64,000 nucleotides of DNA from Sphagnum compactum. Taxonomy: Eukaryota > Bryophyta > Sphagnopsida > Sphagnales. Shown in pieces: positions 46,025 to 59,200 of the stretch (its first letter is position 1; each line of letters begins with the position of its first letter). Below the pieces are notes generated by a model, which ran no database searches, was not told the DNA's origin, and was given only the letters and a program-made list of their open reading frames with translations. The position numbers were made by a program, and so were the translations under genes. Location: the NCBI GenBank assembly GCA_965153455.1, contig OZ234493.1:24728213-24792212 (forward strand). Direction: 5' to 3'.

Positions 46025-47872
46025 GTGGAAGAAACCGGTCTTTGGGCCTCAGGACGACAGCTGCGTGACAGGTTTGCCTCCATGCTGATGTTTTGTGAGG
46101 TGACGAATCCCAGAAAACTATGGGATGCACATTGGGAGTCTTTGAGCGATGACATTGAAGCAATGACACGCCGCAAGTGTGATGATCTAGCTGTTACCCT
46201 TACTGAGGATGCGCTAAAAGATCGTGCATTGTATGAGATCGATCAGGTTCTCATTCGCAACGGACACTGCCTGGAAGATTTTCCAACGCTTCCCAAGTCT
46301 AATTACGTCCCTCTTGTTCATGGAAGAAACTGATTGGTCCAAGAAGAGTTGGCTTATGATCAACACTCATTGACCACATATGCAGACAATGTAGTAGATA
46401 GGTTCAATGATGATCAGCGCAGCGCATACGAAACTATTTTGAATGCCGTGACAAACAAAGATGGCAAACTATTCTTTGTGTATGGCAGTGGCAAAATCGG
46501 CAAAACATTTGTTTGGACAACGCTTCTGTCCCGTCTACAAGGGCAAGGCAAAATTGTGCTTGTAGTTGCCTCATCAGGAATTGCATCTTTGCTGCTTTTG
46601 GGCGGCAGAATCGCCCATTCAAGATTCAAGATTTCGATTGATCTACACGATGAGTCGACTTGCAACCTCACACAATAGATGAAAGTGGCCGAGTTGGTGC
46701 ATAAAGCTGATCTGATCATTTGGGATGAGGCACCGATGGTGCATCACCGAGCTTTCAAAGCTGTTGATTGGACCCTGCATGATTTGATGCAATTGGATGA
46801 TGCACAGGCAACCAAGAAGATCTTTGGTGGGAAAACCGTGGTCCTTCGTGGGGATTTTTGACAGATCCTGCCTGTAATTCCGAAGGAAGGACGAGAAGAC
46901 ATTGTTAGTGCTTCGTTGCCTCGATCGTATCTTTGGCAGCATGTTACGATTCTTCGTCTTCATATCAACATGCGAGTCATGGCAGCCAATTCTGAAAAGC
47001 AGCGAAAGTTTGCCAAATGGGTGTTGAATGTTGGCGATGGCAGTCTTCCTGCCATTGCAGAAGAAGAAGGTGTCAATCCAGATTGGATCAAGATTCTGTC
47101 CCATATGAGGCTACTAGTAGAAGATTGAAGCTTAAGAGGATTAATTCGAACCATCTATCCGGATCACCAACGCCACTCTGGAGATGCCATGTATCTTATG
47201 CAATGCAACGTTATGGCCCCCAAAAATACTAACGTTGATGAAGTCAACAATGCAATTCTTGAATCGCTATCTGAAGAATTGCACACATACCTGAGCGTAG
47301 ATTCATTGGCTCCAACAAAAGAAGGTGTAAGTGCTGCTACAGGAGTTTCAATGGATTCATTGTATCCGATGGAATTTCTGAACACTTTGCAATTCAGCAG
47401 TATCGCAAATCATAAGCTGGAACTCAAAGTGGGCGTGGTATTCCTTTTGTTGTGCAATCTCAATCAATCAATAGGATTGTGCAATGGTACGAGGTTGATT
47501 GTTAAGAGATTGGGTCAGCATGTCATTGAAGCGAAAATCATCACAGGGAACAATGTCGGCAAACGTGTGTTCATACCCCGCATCATCATGTCCCCCTCTG
47601 GAACTGATTAGCCATTTGTTTTGCGTCGTTGTCAATTTCCTATTCGAGTGGCATTTGCGATGACAATCAACAAAAATCAAGGTCAGACATTGAATGACGT
47701 TGGGGTATATTTGCCGTCTTCGGTCTTTTCCCATGGTCAGCTATATGTTGCTATCTCATGGGTCACAAGCAGTGCAAACATCAAGATTTTCAGCCGCCAG
47801 GTTCCCAATGGATACATGCAGAATGTGGTATATAAAGAGGTTTTGGAAATGCAGTTTGTAGTTGTAATTTAG
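46025..47872 (+). pseudogene. Helitron Pif1-like helicase domain, one frame with five stops
   Basis: This is a single reading frame of about 616 codons without any frameshift, broken only by stop codons at 46331 (TGA), 46676 (TAG), 46859 (TGA), 47126 (TGA) and 47609 (TAG). The family motifs are clear: WASGRQLRD, FCEVTNPRKLWD, Walker A VYGSGKIGKTFVW, VASSGIASLLL followed by GGRIAHSRFKI, Walker B LIIWDEAPM, GDF-stop-QILPVIP (normally GDFRQ), NMRVMA, CNGTRLIV, the [14 protein letters not shown] motif, and HGQLYVAIS. Arg in the last motif (normally AISR) is Trp here. It normally unwinds DNA during Helitron rolling-circle transposition. It is not translatable as it stands. Confidence 0.93.
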
Positions 47873-47894
47873 TAATATGTACCGTCAAATCCAC

Positions 47895-47927
47895 ACACCT
47901 ATGCATTAGGCACGGGGTTCAAACTAA
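47895..47927 (+). other. Candidate Helitron 3' terminus
   Basis: A decayed palindrome (CCTA-TGCAT-TAGG within CCACACACCTATGCATTAGGCACGGGG) is followed about 7 bp later by CTAA and then T. Helitrons end in a subterminal hairpin and CTRR inserted before T. The hairpin pairing is weak, so this is only a candidate. Confidence 0.4.
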
Positions 47928-47929
47928 TT

Positions 47930-50900
47930 TATTCTAGATGTATTGTAATTGTCATATGTGATTCTTGTGCAACTTGTTAACAAAATCAAACATGGTTGAC
48001 CAAAATCATATGTATAATGCATACATTCACTTGTAGAAAGGTCCATCTTGAGATTAATATGTAATTATAAAAGAATCCCAAAAAAATGTGATGTGACATT
48101 TTATTTTTAATTCCTTATGTTTATAGGGGATAGTTGTAGTGTAGTTACATATTAGTTGTTGCAAAGCTTTAATTGTAGGGTAGTGAGGTTTTCACGAACA
48201 TAATTTTTCATAGTGCATTTATAGTTAGCAATAGGGATATAGTTAGTGGTAGTTACATCATGGATGTGTGGATTATATAATGATGTACTCACAAAAAGTC
48301 ATATATGGCAAAGATGACTACAAATGTAGTCATTTACGTAATCCCAAAAACCATGTTTATGGCATAATGAATAAGTGATTATAAGTAATTTGGTTAGGTA
48401 ATAATTAACTAGTAAATTTGGCTTAGATATAATACGTAGGTAGAAAAGTTAGGTTAGGTCAAGCTAATAAGTAGTAGGTGGTAGGTTGTAGCTTATGTTA
48501 AATTAGGATACGTAGGCAAGACAGGCAAGGTAATGGATTGTAGGTAATAGGTAAGTATATTATGTAACAAACATTTTTATGTGGATATAGAACAATGTTG
48601 TAGTGTTTTCATTTTATGAAAGTTTATTTCATATCTTTTGTCAACAATTTCAATTTTGTAAATTATATAAATAAGTGGAAACATACATTAGCACACATAG
48701 TATGCAATAGTGTTGGGTGATTACTTGGTTTGGTCAGTTAATGTTTTTGATTATAATTATATTTAATAAAAACTAAACCAAAACCAAGTTTGATTTTTGG
48801 AATTTAGTACTTGCACTAAATCCAAATCTAGTTTGGAACTAAAACTGGAACTTTTGAAAATAGTTTTTTTTTGGGGGGAATGGGGGTTTAATCAATAGTT
48901 TAAACCAAGTTGTTTAAAAAGAAATTGGAATTGGGTTTGATTTCCAAAAGTGGAAACAAAATTAAAACTTGATTTTTCTCAAAACTTAGACCAAGATTAA
49001 AACTTGATTTTTCTCAAAACTTAGACCAGCATTTAAACCTTGATCTTTCTCAAAGCTTAGACCAAAATTAAACTTGGGGTTCCATTTTTTTATGGGATTA
49101 AAACTTGAACTAAAATAATCATAAATTATTTTTGATGAACCAGAGTAAAAGGTTTTTCATAAAAGTTAATAACTACCCAAATTTAATATGCATTATAACC
49201 ATTCAAATGTAAGTGCCATTTGGGATGAGTCAATAAAAAAAACCTTAAAGATGTTTGCATACCTACCTTATTTACCCAAAACCTATAGGCCTATCTACCT
49301 ATGTACATGTGTCCATTTTTAACATTTGTAAGCATTACAAGTGGGCAATTATGAGCCACCAAAATAATTACAATACTAAAAAAAAATGCAAATCTCAAAT
49401 ATTCACATTCCATCCATTGGTCTTGCCCTACACCATTTGTGTTAGCACCCGTAATTATAATTACAAACATGATTTGTGACTACCTTTACATGGCCTTATA
49501 TATATAGATGGAAAATTAATAGTATATTAATTCCAATTCACACAAATTGCAACCATTGAATTTGCAATAACCTATAAACTAGTTCCTTAGATTATAATTA
49601 TGAAACATGTCTAGTTATGTTTTGGGACTAAAATTAAAATGGGGTGACATAAAAAGCAATCATGATGATTTGTCAAGCACCCAACCCCACCACAACTTAA
49701 CACTATGCAAATTTGTTTTGCATGTGAAAGACCATGTGAGTAGGATGTTAGTGTAGAAAAATTAATAATGGGATATTTATTATATGTATTGGTGGCTTCA
49801 ACAATCAATTATAAAAACTTGAATGACAAGGGTGGATGTTTATAAAGTTCATAGACCAAAATTAACGCCAAATGTTATAAAACTAGACATCCTTCAAGTC
49901 ATTTGGATCAAAGGTGTTTGGTCCAATTATTTCAAGTTCATGTACAAAATCCACATTTAGCTTGTAGCATATTCTTTTGAAATTTGTATCTAAAACCAAT
50001 GTTTTGTAAACATTCAAGTAATGCATTCCCTTGTTGCACCTCTATCGTAATTAGAAAACCATGTATGGTCATTAAATTAAATAAGAAACAAATAGATGAT
50101 GAATTCAAACTCATAGGATCACTTTGATCAAAAATATTTTATGAACAAACTATCAATTAGTTTATTTTATTTTGTCATTGAAGCATTATTAATTGAATGC
50201 TTCTTGATTTGATAATGGGTGTATGGATTCCTACTTGTGTAAATTCTTTTTATTATGTTATTTATGAGTTATAGTCAAGCTTAGAACACAATACAAAACA
50301 CATGTGTTGTAAGCCTTACGATTAGTTGCATAATGGGCCAACATGCGGTTCCATTAAGTGATATTGCTTTAGAGAATATAAATAATTCCTCCTAAAAAAA
50401 CAATGATCCAATAAAAATAGTGTTACCTTTGAGGTGATATGATATATCATAATGAAAATTAAAGGAGTTCTATACAAGGGATTAGAGGAAGACAAATACC
50501 AAAATGACAAATGATAGCAACAAAACTTAACATACTAATTATTTTATGAAATTTCCCCCAGAAAAAAACTCACATCCATTACCATGTAAATTTGCAAGCA
50601 ACCATAAATCAACTAATGTTTGACATGAATTTTGATAAAATGTTTAAATAAATATAATAAATGATTCTCCAATGTTCAACAAACAAATTCTTAAAGAAGT
50701 TTTTGGGCAAGTTTTTCCTTTTTCCTTTCTTTAATGTTTTTTCTAAAGTAAAAAATATATTTTCAAATTCCATTTCTATTTTCCTTAACAAAGATAATTT
50801 TAAATAGTTTTTATGATTTCTTCTATGAAAAACAATCATTAAGTGACATATTTTACCATGTTTTCACCCATTACTGAATTTGATGTTGCATATTTATGCA

Positions 50901-53200
50901 TTTAATAATTGGAGGAAAATACATAATCAAAAGCATAAAAGGATGATGTGATTTTAGATGTTTCATTTTATGCCTTATTTTTTATGTTTAAAACATTGAT
51001 TTGCATCAAAGCATGATAATCATTAATGTTGTCCATACTTTTTAAATGCCCCATGTGATGACATAATCTACAATAAAATCATCTTTGAGAAAATTGGGTT
51101 AAACAAGGGATGTATTTCAATTATTAAATTCGTAATGTAGCATGAAGGAATTCCATTCACCCATAGACGTTCGATGGCTAAAGTATCAAACATTATGATT
51201 TAAATTTTTTTAATGTTTAAAAGTTGTTGATCATGAATATCATGTCCTTATCCAAGGGATGTGAAAAATGACATATGAAATGAATTGCAATGTGATTCAA
51301 AAAAAAAAAACTACATTCGATATGTTTTTGATAATGTTACAAATTTCTTAAGTGTTGCAAAACAAATGGTTTAAATTGTTATTGTGATGTGATTAAAAAT
51401 TATGAAAGTTTTATAAAATTTGAAAGCAAGTTGATTTCAAATATCAACAATGTGTTTGTGATTTTATAAATCATCAATTGTGAATGAGTTCTAATGAAAA
51501 ATTTATGACAAAAATTTGTTAAAAAAATCAAAACTCTTAAAAAATATATACAATGTGCAAAGATTGAATACAAGAAGACCTATCCTAAAAGAGGAAATAT
51601 TTTAAATGTCAATTTTACGAAGGCATGCATAAAAAGATTTAACAATTCCATTTTGTTGATGTGAATGAATCACACATCTTTACCACACCATGAATTTGAG
51701 TGAAAATAAAAATTAATTTGATTTATAAATTATTTAAACATTTATCAATATTCATTTTGGATGCAATTAAAGTGAAAGACATACACACATATACATTTTT
51801 TTTTAATAACCTTATCTATTCATTTAGTTAAACCATATTTTTTTTCCAAATTTTTGTTTCGTGGGAAATGTATATCTTAAAAACAAAGTTGTAACACATG
51901 AATTTCAACATTATTTTAATCATATTAAGATGTTACATTTGCTAAACATGATAATGACAAAAGTAATCAATTGATAATGTATAACAATTTAATCATAAAA
52001 TCAATATTACATAACAAAGCGAAACAAAATAACATACTGTTAAACCCAATGAAATTGTGTGATTAATTAAAATCATGAGAAAATCTAAATGAATTTTCAT
52101 AAAATGTTCATATACAAATTGTCTTGCAAAGCAAAAATTAAATTATTGGTTGAAAGTTTAAACAATTTACATTTTTAAAGATGATTTTGCAAAAGAACAA
52201 AGGATAAATAAATTATTATCCATTATATTGGGCATGATGCTTTAACATTATGAATGAAAGACATGCATAAATATGGTTTAAAATCAAATCAAAATCAAAA
52301 TAGTTATTGAAATTTTGTTTATCAAAATTTGCACGAAATCTTATAGCCACATTTGTTTAATGTGATAATCATATATTCACATGAATGAACTTACATTAAG
52401 TCCAAATGTTTGATGAATTTTAATATATTATTAACACAATTTTTATTTAAAAAACACTTATACATTCATGGGCTTTCCAAAGGTATTACATTGTTTTCAA
52501 TGTGAAAGAGAAAATAAACGCCTTGAGTTCAAGCCAATAATGTGGCATTTGCCATTGCTCACATATCTTATTGAATATTTTCAATAACAAAATTTATTCA
52601 AAATACAATAACTCTTACATTGTTGGTTTAAACCAATGTTAACAAGTTTGACTTACTAGACCAATATTATTATGAATTCTTGGTCAAGTTTTGAGATATC
52701 TAGACTACAATTTTGCTATAACTAAATTTGAATCTAGACCATGTAATCAACCTCTTCTTGAAACCTAAACCTTTTATAGCCCTTGTAAAGAAGTCCATCT
52801 TCTCTATAGCATAAAGCAAAGACCCAAGACTTGCTTTTGAGTTGTAACACTCAATTCTGAAATGCCTCACCTAAAGACCCTACTATAACAAATGAAGTGG
52901 CTTGTACTCACACCAAGTGCAACAAACATTAAAGTTGAAGATACTTATCAAAACCTATATGCATATCTTGTACCATGTTTAGATTCAATGACCATGTTGC
53001 ATGAATTGAATTCATAGGTGCCAAACGTAAACACCAAAAATTGAAGCATTTTTCCAACTCAAGATATTAATGTTATTTAGAAATCAACTTGTGGGAAAAT
53101 TTCAATCGAAATACTTTGTTCACAATTAACAAAATATTAATTTTGTGGTCATCGCTTGGTCACCAATTTTGGGTCCATCAATTGATGATCACAAAATATT
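47930..53200. other. AT-rich intergenic desert, no gene seen
   Basis: Very AT-rich with many homopolymers. There is GGTA-type simple sequence at 48400-48560 and a 35-bp tandem repeat at 48961-49075. Short frames (up to about 75 codons) show nothing recognisable. Confidence 0.45.
48961..49075. repeat. 35-bp tandem repeat, 3.3 units
   Basis: ATTAAAACTTGATTTTTCTC followed by AAAACTTAGACCAAG repeats at 48961, 48996 and 49031, with a partial unit at 49067. The first two are nearly identical. Confidence 0.85.
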
Positions 53201-53574
53201 GAATAACCCACAAATCTTCTAAAATTTGAATTCATTTCCTATATGAAAGTCCACCACCAAACTCTCTCCATGTCCAAAAAAATGAAGTCCCCACCAAAAA
53301 TTCAGTTAGTTTACTTGGATCAAACTAAAAAGGATAGGAGCACCAACAAGGAATTGGGTTTAAAACAAACCTATGAGGAATCATTCTTTATCCTCATATA
53401 CCATGAATATTATATGAAAATTCAGACAATCCCAATGTTGCACCACTGTTTCCAGAGCCAAAAATGGCATCCCAAAGTGGATGTTCTTGAAAGGTTTGAC
53501 GGTGCATTCTCTCAAGTGCCACTTGCAAAAAACTTTGACATGAGTTGGCTTGCCTAAGTAGAATGATAGTATTC

Positions 53575-55816
53575 TCACAAGGCAACAACATCCATCTTCC
53601 GAGAGGAGACTTCCAAACGTACCGACATCCATACATGGCATGCACGTTGTACACTCCTTGAAAGCTCCACAAAGAAGACCTTTGCCCAAGGCTCAAATGA
53701 GGCTAATGGGCTTAGCTCACTTGGCACAGAGAAGCTGAAATCCATATAAAAAGAACAGAAAATACCACCAACCATATCAACAAATGCTTCTGGTCCTGAA
53801 ACATTACATGCAAACAATCTCTTGTTCAAAGCTAGTTGAATTGTTTTTGCATCATTCAATTTTGAGCTAATAGATGACAAAATGTTTGTGTTCTTGAAAT
53901 GGCTCACCCATTGCTTAACATCAACAGAGTTGTGCAAATCCATAGTTACCCATATTGCTTCATGATTGAGATCCTACTCTGCACTATGAAACACAAGAAG
54001 ATGTTTTGAGATGCATGTATTAAGCACCTCCTAGAGTGTGTAACAAGCCTTAGAGAATACTTTCAGATCACAGAGGTTTGGTTGTGTATAAAGATCTAGT
54101 GGCCAACCTCAGAAGCTCATCTTCATCAAGAAGCATCTCAGCATTGCCTTCAGGCTTGATTGTACCTGGTAGTATACTGAGCCAGTCAAGGTCTTGAAGT
54201 TAGCCATTATAGAATGTCCTATGAACCAAATGTTGATTTGCAGAATCTAATACCATCTTAGATATTGACAGACATCAAGTTCAACTTGGCAGAACAGAAT
54301 GCAAATGTCCATGAATTAAACCAAGAGATCTCCTTCTTTGACTTATGAAGGCCTACAATGAGACGATCATGGAGCACAGACCTGCTTACAAGAACCTGGT
54401 AGAGATGAAGTGTTCCTGCAGCCAAGCAACGCCCTGCATGTGATGCCCTTTCTCTCTTAAATATATACACTACTGGGTAGCCTAGTAACCATCTGTCAGA
54501 CCACACACAATTTGTTAGTAACTTTGAGTATATCTTACAAAGAAGCTGCTCATCTATACTGGAGCTACCTTAACTTATAGTAACACATGCTTGAGTGCAG
54601 TGGAGACTGTAAGTTCAGCATCTGATTTCTGACATTCCTGTTTGCAGAGGATCTTCTTCCAAAACCAGCCAACAAATGAAGAATGCAAATAGGGCAAAAG
54701 ACTGCACCCGTTTTGCGCACCCGTTTAGTGTTGGCAGCAGGATGTCAGAGTTGCTCAGAATGCTACCTGCCTCCAGCATTGGCAACTTGTCTTCAGCTTC
54801 TTTATGTCTGCTTGGTTCTTCAGTGTTGAAATTGGAATGGGCCAAAAGGAGAGTAGACAACTGATTTTTCACAACACAGAGATGCTTCACAACTATCTCG
54901 TGTTGAGCTTGGCACACTCTCTGTCACAAGAAACCAAATCTTAGTTTCAAAGAACCCTGTAGTCCACAACTATGTAAAAGTAATTGCAACCAAATTCAAG
55001 TTGGAGCACAGTAATCAAAGAATTTCTGTCTGAAACCTGATGATTTGTTGGAAAACAAAAACCCTAGCCTCAATTGCATACTGTACCTTAGGCGAATTCT
55101 CATCAAGGCTGACAAACATGATTTGACAACTTGGATTCAAGCTTTGCTCCATAAAGTCCAGCATATAGAGAGGGTGAACTAAGTATGCACACCCTTCCAT
55201 GTCGAGTACCCGCAACAGAACCATTTCTATCACTTCCTGGAACCAATTTTCTCACATCATCAGTGCCAAGATCGTCAAGTCTGTAGTTACAACTCATGTT
55301 AGGGATGCACATCTCATGCCAAACGTATCTCTGATGATATCCCTTCGTGGATACAATATCTCAGCCACATGGCCTGCTTCAGGCAGTGGAAAAAATGAAG
55401 CTTGAACCCATTTGCATTGGGAATGGACACAAAGAATCTGATCAAGCACGAATCCTTCTCCTTGGGACAGGACACAAAGAATCTCGAAATCTAAGATAGG
55501 TCCTTGAGTTGACAACCTGTGATAGATGCTGAAGGAGATCGCAGAATTGCCGCAAAAAGGGAGGATTGTAAGGCAAATAGTCAACCAAAACCACAGATCT
55601 AACCCCCGTGCTCACTGCCAGTATGTCTGCAAGCCAAGCCAAGCCAAGGCAGAGACTTGTGGTTTAAACTCCAGGCCGACAAAAGAAAGGCGCAGGAAAG
55701 AAAGAAGGCAAAGGGGCATAAGGTATACCAAGGGCAAGACGGCGCCGCACCGATGCTCGCAGGCGCAGTTTCATTTGCGATACTTGCTGCTGCAGGCTGT
55801 CCCACAGATGCTTCAT
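53575..55816 (-). CDS. UPF0739/C1orf74-like (DUF4504-type) protein, exon structure incomplete
   Basis: On the minus strand, exon 55729-55816 (from ATG 55814-55816, MKHLWDSLQQ) joins in phase to 55517-55626, giving LALDILAVSTGVRSVVLVDY. This resembles my memory of the vertebrate C1orf74/UPF0739 N-terminus (LADVLAVxxGVxxxxLxDY). Further coding-like blocks follow in order: about 55294-55500 (FEILCVLSQGEGFVLDQ, PLPEAGHVAEILYPRRDII), about 55087-55250 (WFQEVIEMVLLRVLDMEG, ending SPK at a GT donor), about 54700-54915 (VKHLCVVKNQLSTLLLAHS), 54390-54492 (WLLGYPVVYIFKRERASHAG, the conserved LLGYPVVY), and 53575-53943 (FSFSVPSELSPL). Between the second and third blocks the frame changes with only about 26 bp available, too short for an intron. 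The gene has no established biochemical role that I know. It is either a real gene with a sequence error or a damaged copy. It is divergent from the LRR-hydrolase gene. Confidence 0.55.
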
Positions 55817-56297
55817 TTTTGTCCCCAAAAACCTTTTGTACACTTCTTCGCGTTGGATTTTCTTTTGTCGCTGCGGTGGGAAAATTCGCCAAAACAAAAG
55901 AACATACTGCCTGGTGCCGCCGCTTCTAAAAGTTTAGAAACTTTGGTAGTTTCATCCCCGCGGAATTCTTTCCATGGCGTTGGAGCGAAAGCTGGTTGCA
56001 CCGATAGGTACTTTTGTGCGGCGGTGGGCCCCTGAAAACATCCAATTACGCTCGGAATACCGAAGGAAAGCAATGTTCGAAAGTGATGAGAACTCCTAAA
56101 GGAGAACAGAATGCGTCACAGCTAAGTGTGGGTGAAGCTGCAAGGAGAATCAAGATGACAGAAGAGAATACTGGATCAGCAAAGTAAGGGGAGCCGCCAA
56201 AGGAGGATAAGCACAAAAACCTGCGAAGGAGATTCGAGAAGCTCTCCAGGAGGGCATAAGTTAGGAGGTGCTACAAGGTTGCAGATTGGTTTGGGCC
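55817..56297. promoter_or_regulatory. Shared promoter interval of a divergent gene pair
   Basis: About 480 bp separate the minus-strand ATG at 55816 from the plus-strand ATG at 56298. Both 5' leaders and promoters must fit here if both starts are right. No TATA box at a convincing place was recognised. The sequence is fairly GC-balanced compared with the deserts. Confidence 0.45.
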
Positions 56298-59200
56298 ATG
56301 GCAGCAGCAGCAGCATCTCAATGCTTCTTATCAGGTGTGCCTATTCATTTCAGCTTGGAACCATGGCGCTGTGGCACGGTGAACAAGAGAGAAAACGAGC
56401 TCGGGAGGTTGAGAGTCACGCACAGGCATAGTTGGCGTGGGAGGGCACCTGCACGACAATGTCTCTTTCACTGCAAAGGCATTCTACGAAGGAGTTCTCT
56501 TTGCTTCATGGCATTCTCTTCTTTGCCCGGTATACATCTCTCTCCCTTCTTCTTCAATTGTCCATCAACTTGATACCAAATGGTTTCCTGAGGGTCTTAC
56601 TGGAGACTGTTGAGAGCATAGTTGTTGGTTTCAGATTGATTGCAGATCCTGAAATGTTCTGAGAAGCCGAAAATTGAGACAGATACTTTCTATTTTCCCA
56701 AGCTGTTCTTATTGGTCTATTGGATGGAATCTTGGTGGTATGACGTGTCAATCCAGATTCCTCACATTCAATTGTTGTTGTAGATGCAAATTGCTGCAGT
56801 TGGATTGGTGTATGATTTTTTTGGTTTATTGCTTGCGCATTATGATGTTCTAAAATATGCAAAAGTGGAATCGGTCTGAAGCAGCTGTAGCATCAGATGC
56901 TGTAGTGTCAGATGTGGAGGCGCATATTTCTCTAGCTTTCAGTACCGGTCGACTTGACCTCAGTTACTGTGGTATGTTTGCTCATTACACATGGCCCTTT
57001 CATGAGCTTTGCAGCATTGGATCAACTTGTCGAGGCCTGTGCATCAGTGCTGTCTATGGTAGTAGTCCCTGGTCTCTGGAAGAATGGTAGCTCAAAAGCT
57101 CATGTGTGAGGATTTCAGACACATCCCAGAGAATGTTTGTGGACAAAAATATTTGAATTTTTCTGATGCAATCCTTTGGCACATAAATTCTTCCCCAAAT
57201 ATGACTTCAAGCATCAAACAAGTCCCTTACCGAATTTATTTGTATCCCAAACCATGGGCATTCATGCTTGTATGTCTTTTCTATTCAATTTTCAGGACTT
57301 GAGGAGGTGCCATTGCGAGTATTCCAAATTGTTGATCTTGTAGATCTCTCCCTAGCTGGAAATAAGATCAGCAGCTTACCGGATGATATCAAAAATCTTG
57401 TTAATGTATGTTTCTTGTCTCCAAGCTTCGAAACTCGAAACCCTAACTGTAAACCTGTAAGATGATACAGTTGAAAATGGACCCTTGCAGTTGTCTGAAC
57501 AACTTCCTTTCTGCTCCCTTGCATGGTCATTTCCCTCTGTTTTGCCCCATGATAACACTCTTCTTGCTACATCTTCAGTTGATGGCAACTGTTCTTCCAG
57601 TTGTTAACTGGTGAAAATGTGGGGCAGTACAGTTGCGTAGGCTGGGTTTAGCAGGCAACAGACTGCAGGAGCTACCAGCAAGCATAGGCGATTTGCAGCA
57701 ACTAGAGGGTCTTTGGATTACTGGCAATATGCTTCACTCTCTCCCAGCTGAGGTTTGCCTCAATTGCATAACTGAATGGTGTGTTATTCTGCAATGAAAT
57801 TTGCAAGTGAAGTGACAGGAAAGTTGCTGTGTGTAAGTGGTCTCTGCAGTTGACATGGATTTTTAAGAAGTGACGAGAGTAAGGGGCTTGGGTGATACAG
57901 ATAGGAAATTTGAAGCACCTGCGGATGCTGGCACTTGATGGCAATAAGCTGTCCAGCCTTCCTGAGTCTATCTCTGGGTTACAGGACCTCCAGGTGTGCA
58001 TGAATTGCCCTGTTAGTCACCTAAACATAAAGAAGCCTTGCCACACAGGTCACTAATGAAAACTCTTGGTCCTCAACCCTTAATGAGTATGCAAAAGTAT
58101 GACTAGTACTGTACCTCGTCTGGAGTTTGCAGCTTTCCTACACCATTATAACACCACACATATCAAGGAAAGAACTCATGTACCACTAGCTTCAAGTTGC
58201 TGTTTGTCTCATTGTGTGTACTTTCCCTCTTGACGTTTTATTGTCTAGTAAGGACCAATGTTGTAAGCTACTCTGTGGCCATTGTGAGTTCCAGGTGTTG
58301 TCAGTTGCTGGCAACAATCTACAAGAAATCCCAGCTGGTAAGCTGCTGTCTCTCATGTCCTTGATTTCAGAACCCACCTCACGATACTCAGATTTTCTGT
58401 CTCTGACAAGGTGCAGCACATGGCAAGTGAGAGAACATCTTTGTTTGCAAGTCAAAACCAGAGAGGGGAACATTTTTTGGCAGTAGTTCTGTGATTCCTC
58501 TCACTATTCCTTAACCCTGCTACATACTCCACTATATTTGGATCATGTTGACAGGATTGAAAAGGTGAACGTTGACAGGATTGAAAAGGTGAATGATGGT
58601 ACCATAACATAATGTTGAAATGCACCACAGGTGTTGGAAGCCTGAAGGTGTTGAAAGTTTTGGCTGCACATGGGAATCAATTGCAATGGCTACCTGATGC
58701 TCTGACTCAACTTTCATCCTTACAAGACCTTTGGATTCAGGCAAGCATCCCTTCACCTCTTGATCCTGCAACACCTCTCAGCATTTTTTGGATGATGTGG
58801 TCTTTGAGATATCCCCTCTACTAGAGCCCATGCTGTGAGTTTTATTAGTGGTATACCGACTCAAATTCACTGGCTGAACTGCAGGGCAATAAACTAAAGG
58901 CTCTGCCAGAGAATTTGGGTGGATTATGCTCATTACAGCAGCTGTCACTAGCAGACAATCTTCTTGAAGCTCTGCCTGAATCCATTGGACAGCTCCTTGC
59001 TCTCAAGACACTTTGGTTGTGAGTGATTTCTTCACCCTCTTTGAGTGCTTTTGGTTGGGATATCCCTCTCATTAGGTGACGTTAAGGGTATTGAACTGGG
59101 ATGCCTCAGGTATGGCAACAAGCTCAAGAGAGGTCCAAGGAGCCTTGCAACAATGAAAAAGCTTTTGCATGTGTGGCTCGAGGTGGGCTACTTGCTTGTA

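Larger units (their letters stand above)
42740..47927 (+). mobile_element. Decayed autonomous-type Helitron
   Basis: A plus-strand series of frames encodes the complete order of a plant Helitron RepHel protein: N-terminal Zn-finger-like and Helitron-like domain, HUH replication initiator, then Pif1-like helicase. It is broken by stops and a few frameshifts. A possible 3' terminus is CTAA (47924-47927) followed by T, about 50 bp after the end of the helicase frame. Just before it is a degraded palindrome, CCTATGCATTAGG plus CACGGGG. The 5' TC terminus could not be placed; it may lie as far left as about 40.5 kb if the SINA fragment and leader copies belong to the element. Confidence 0.8.

Noticed and set aside
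46331-47611. Stop-codon reassignment or readthrough to rescue the Helitron helicase
   Set aside because: All three stop codons (TGA, TAG, TAA) occur within the Helitron and normal genes nearby end in them, so simple decay is the better explanation.
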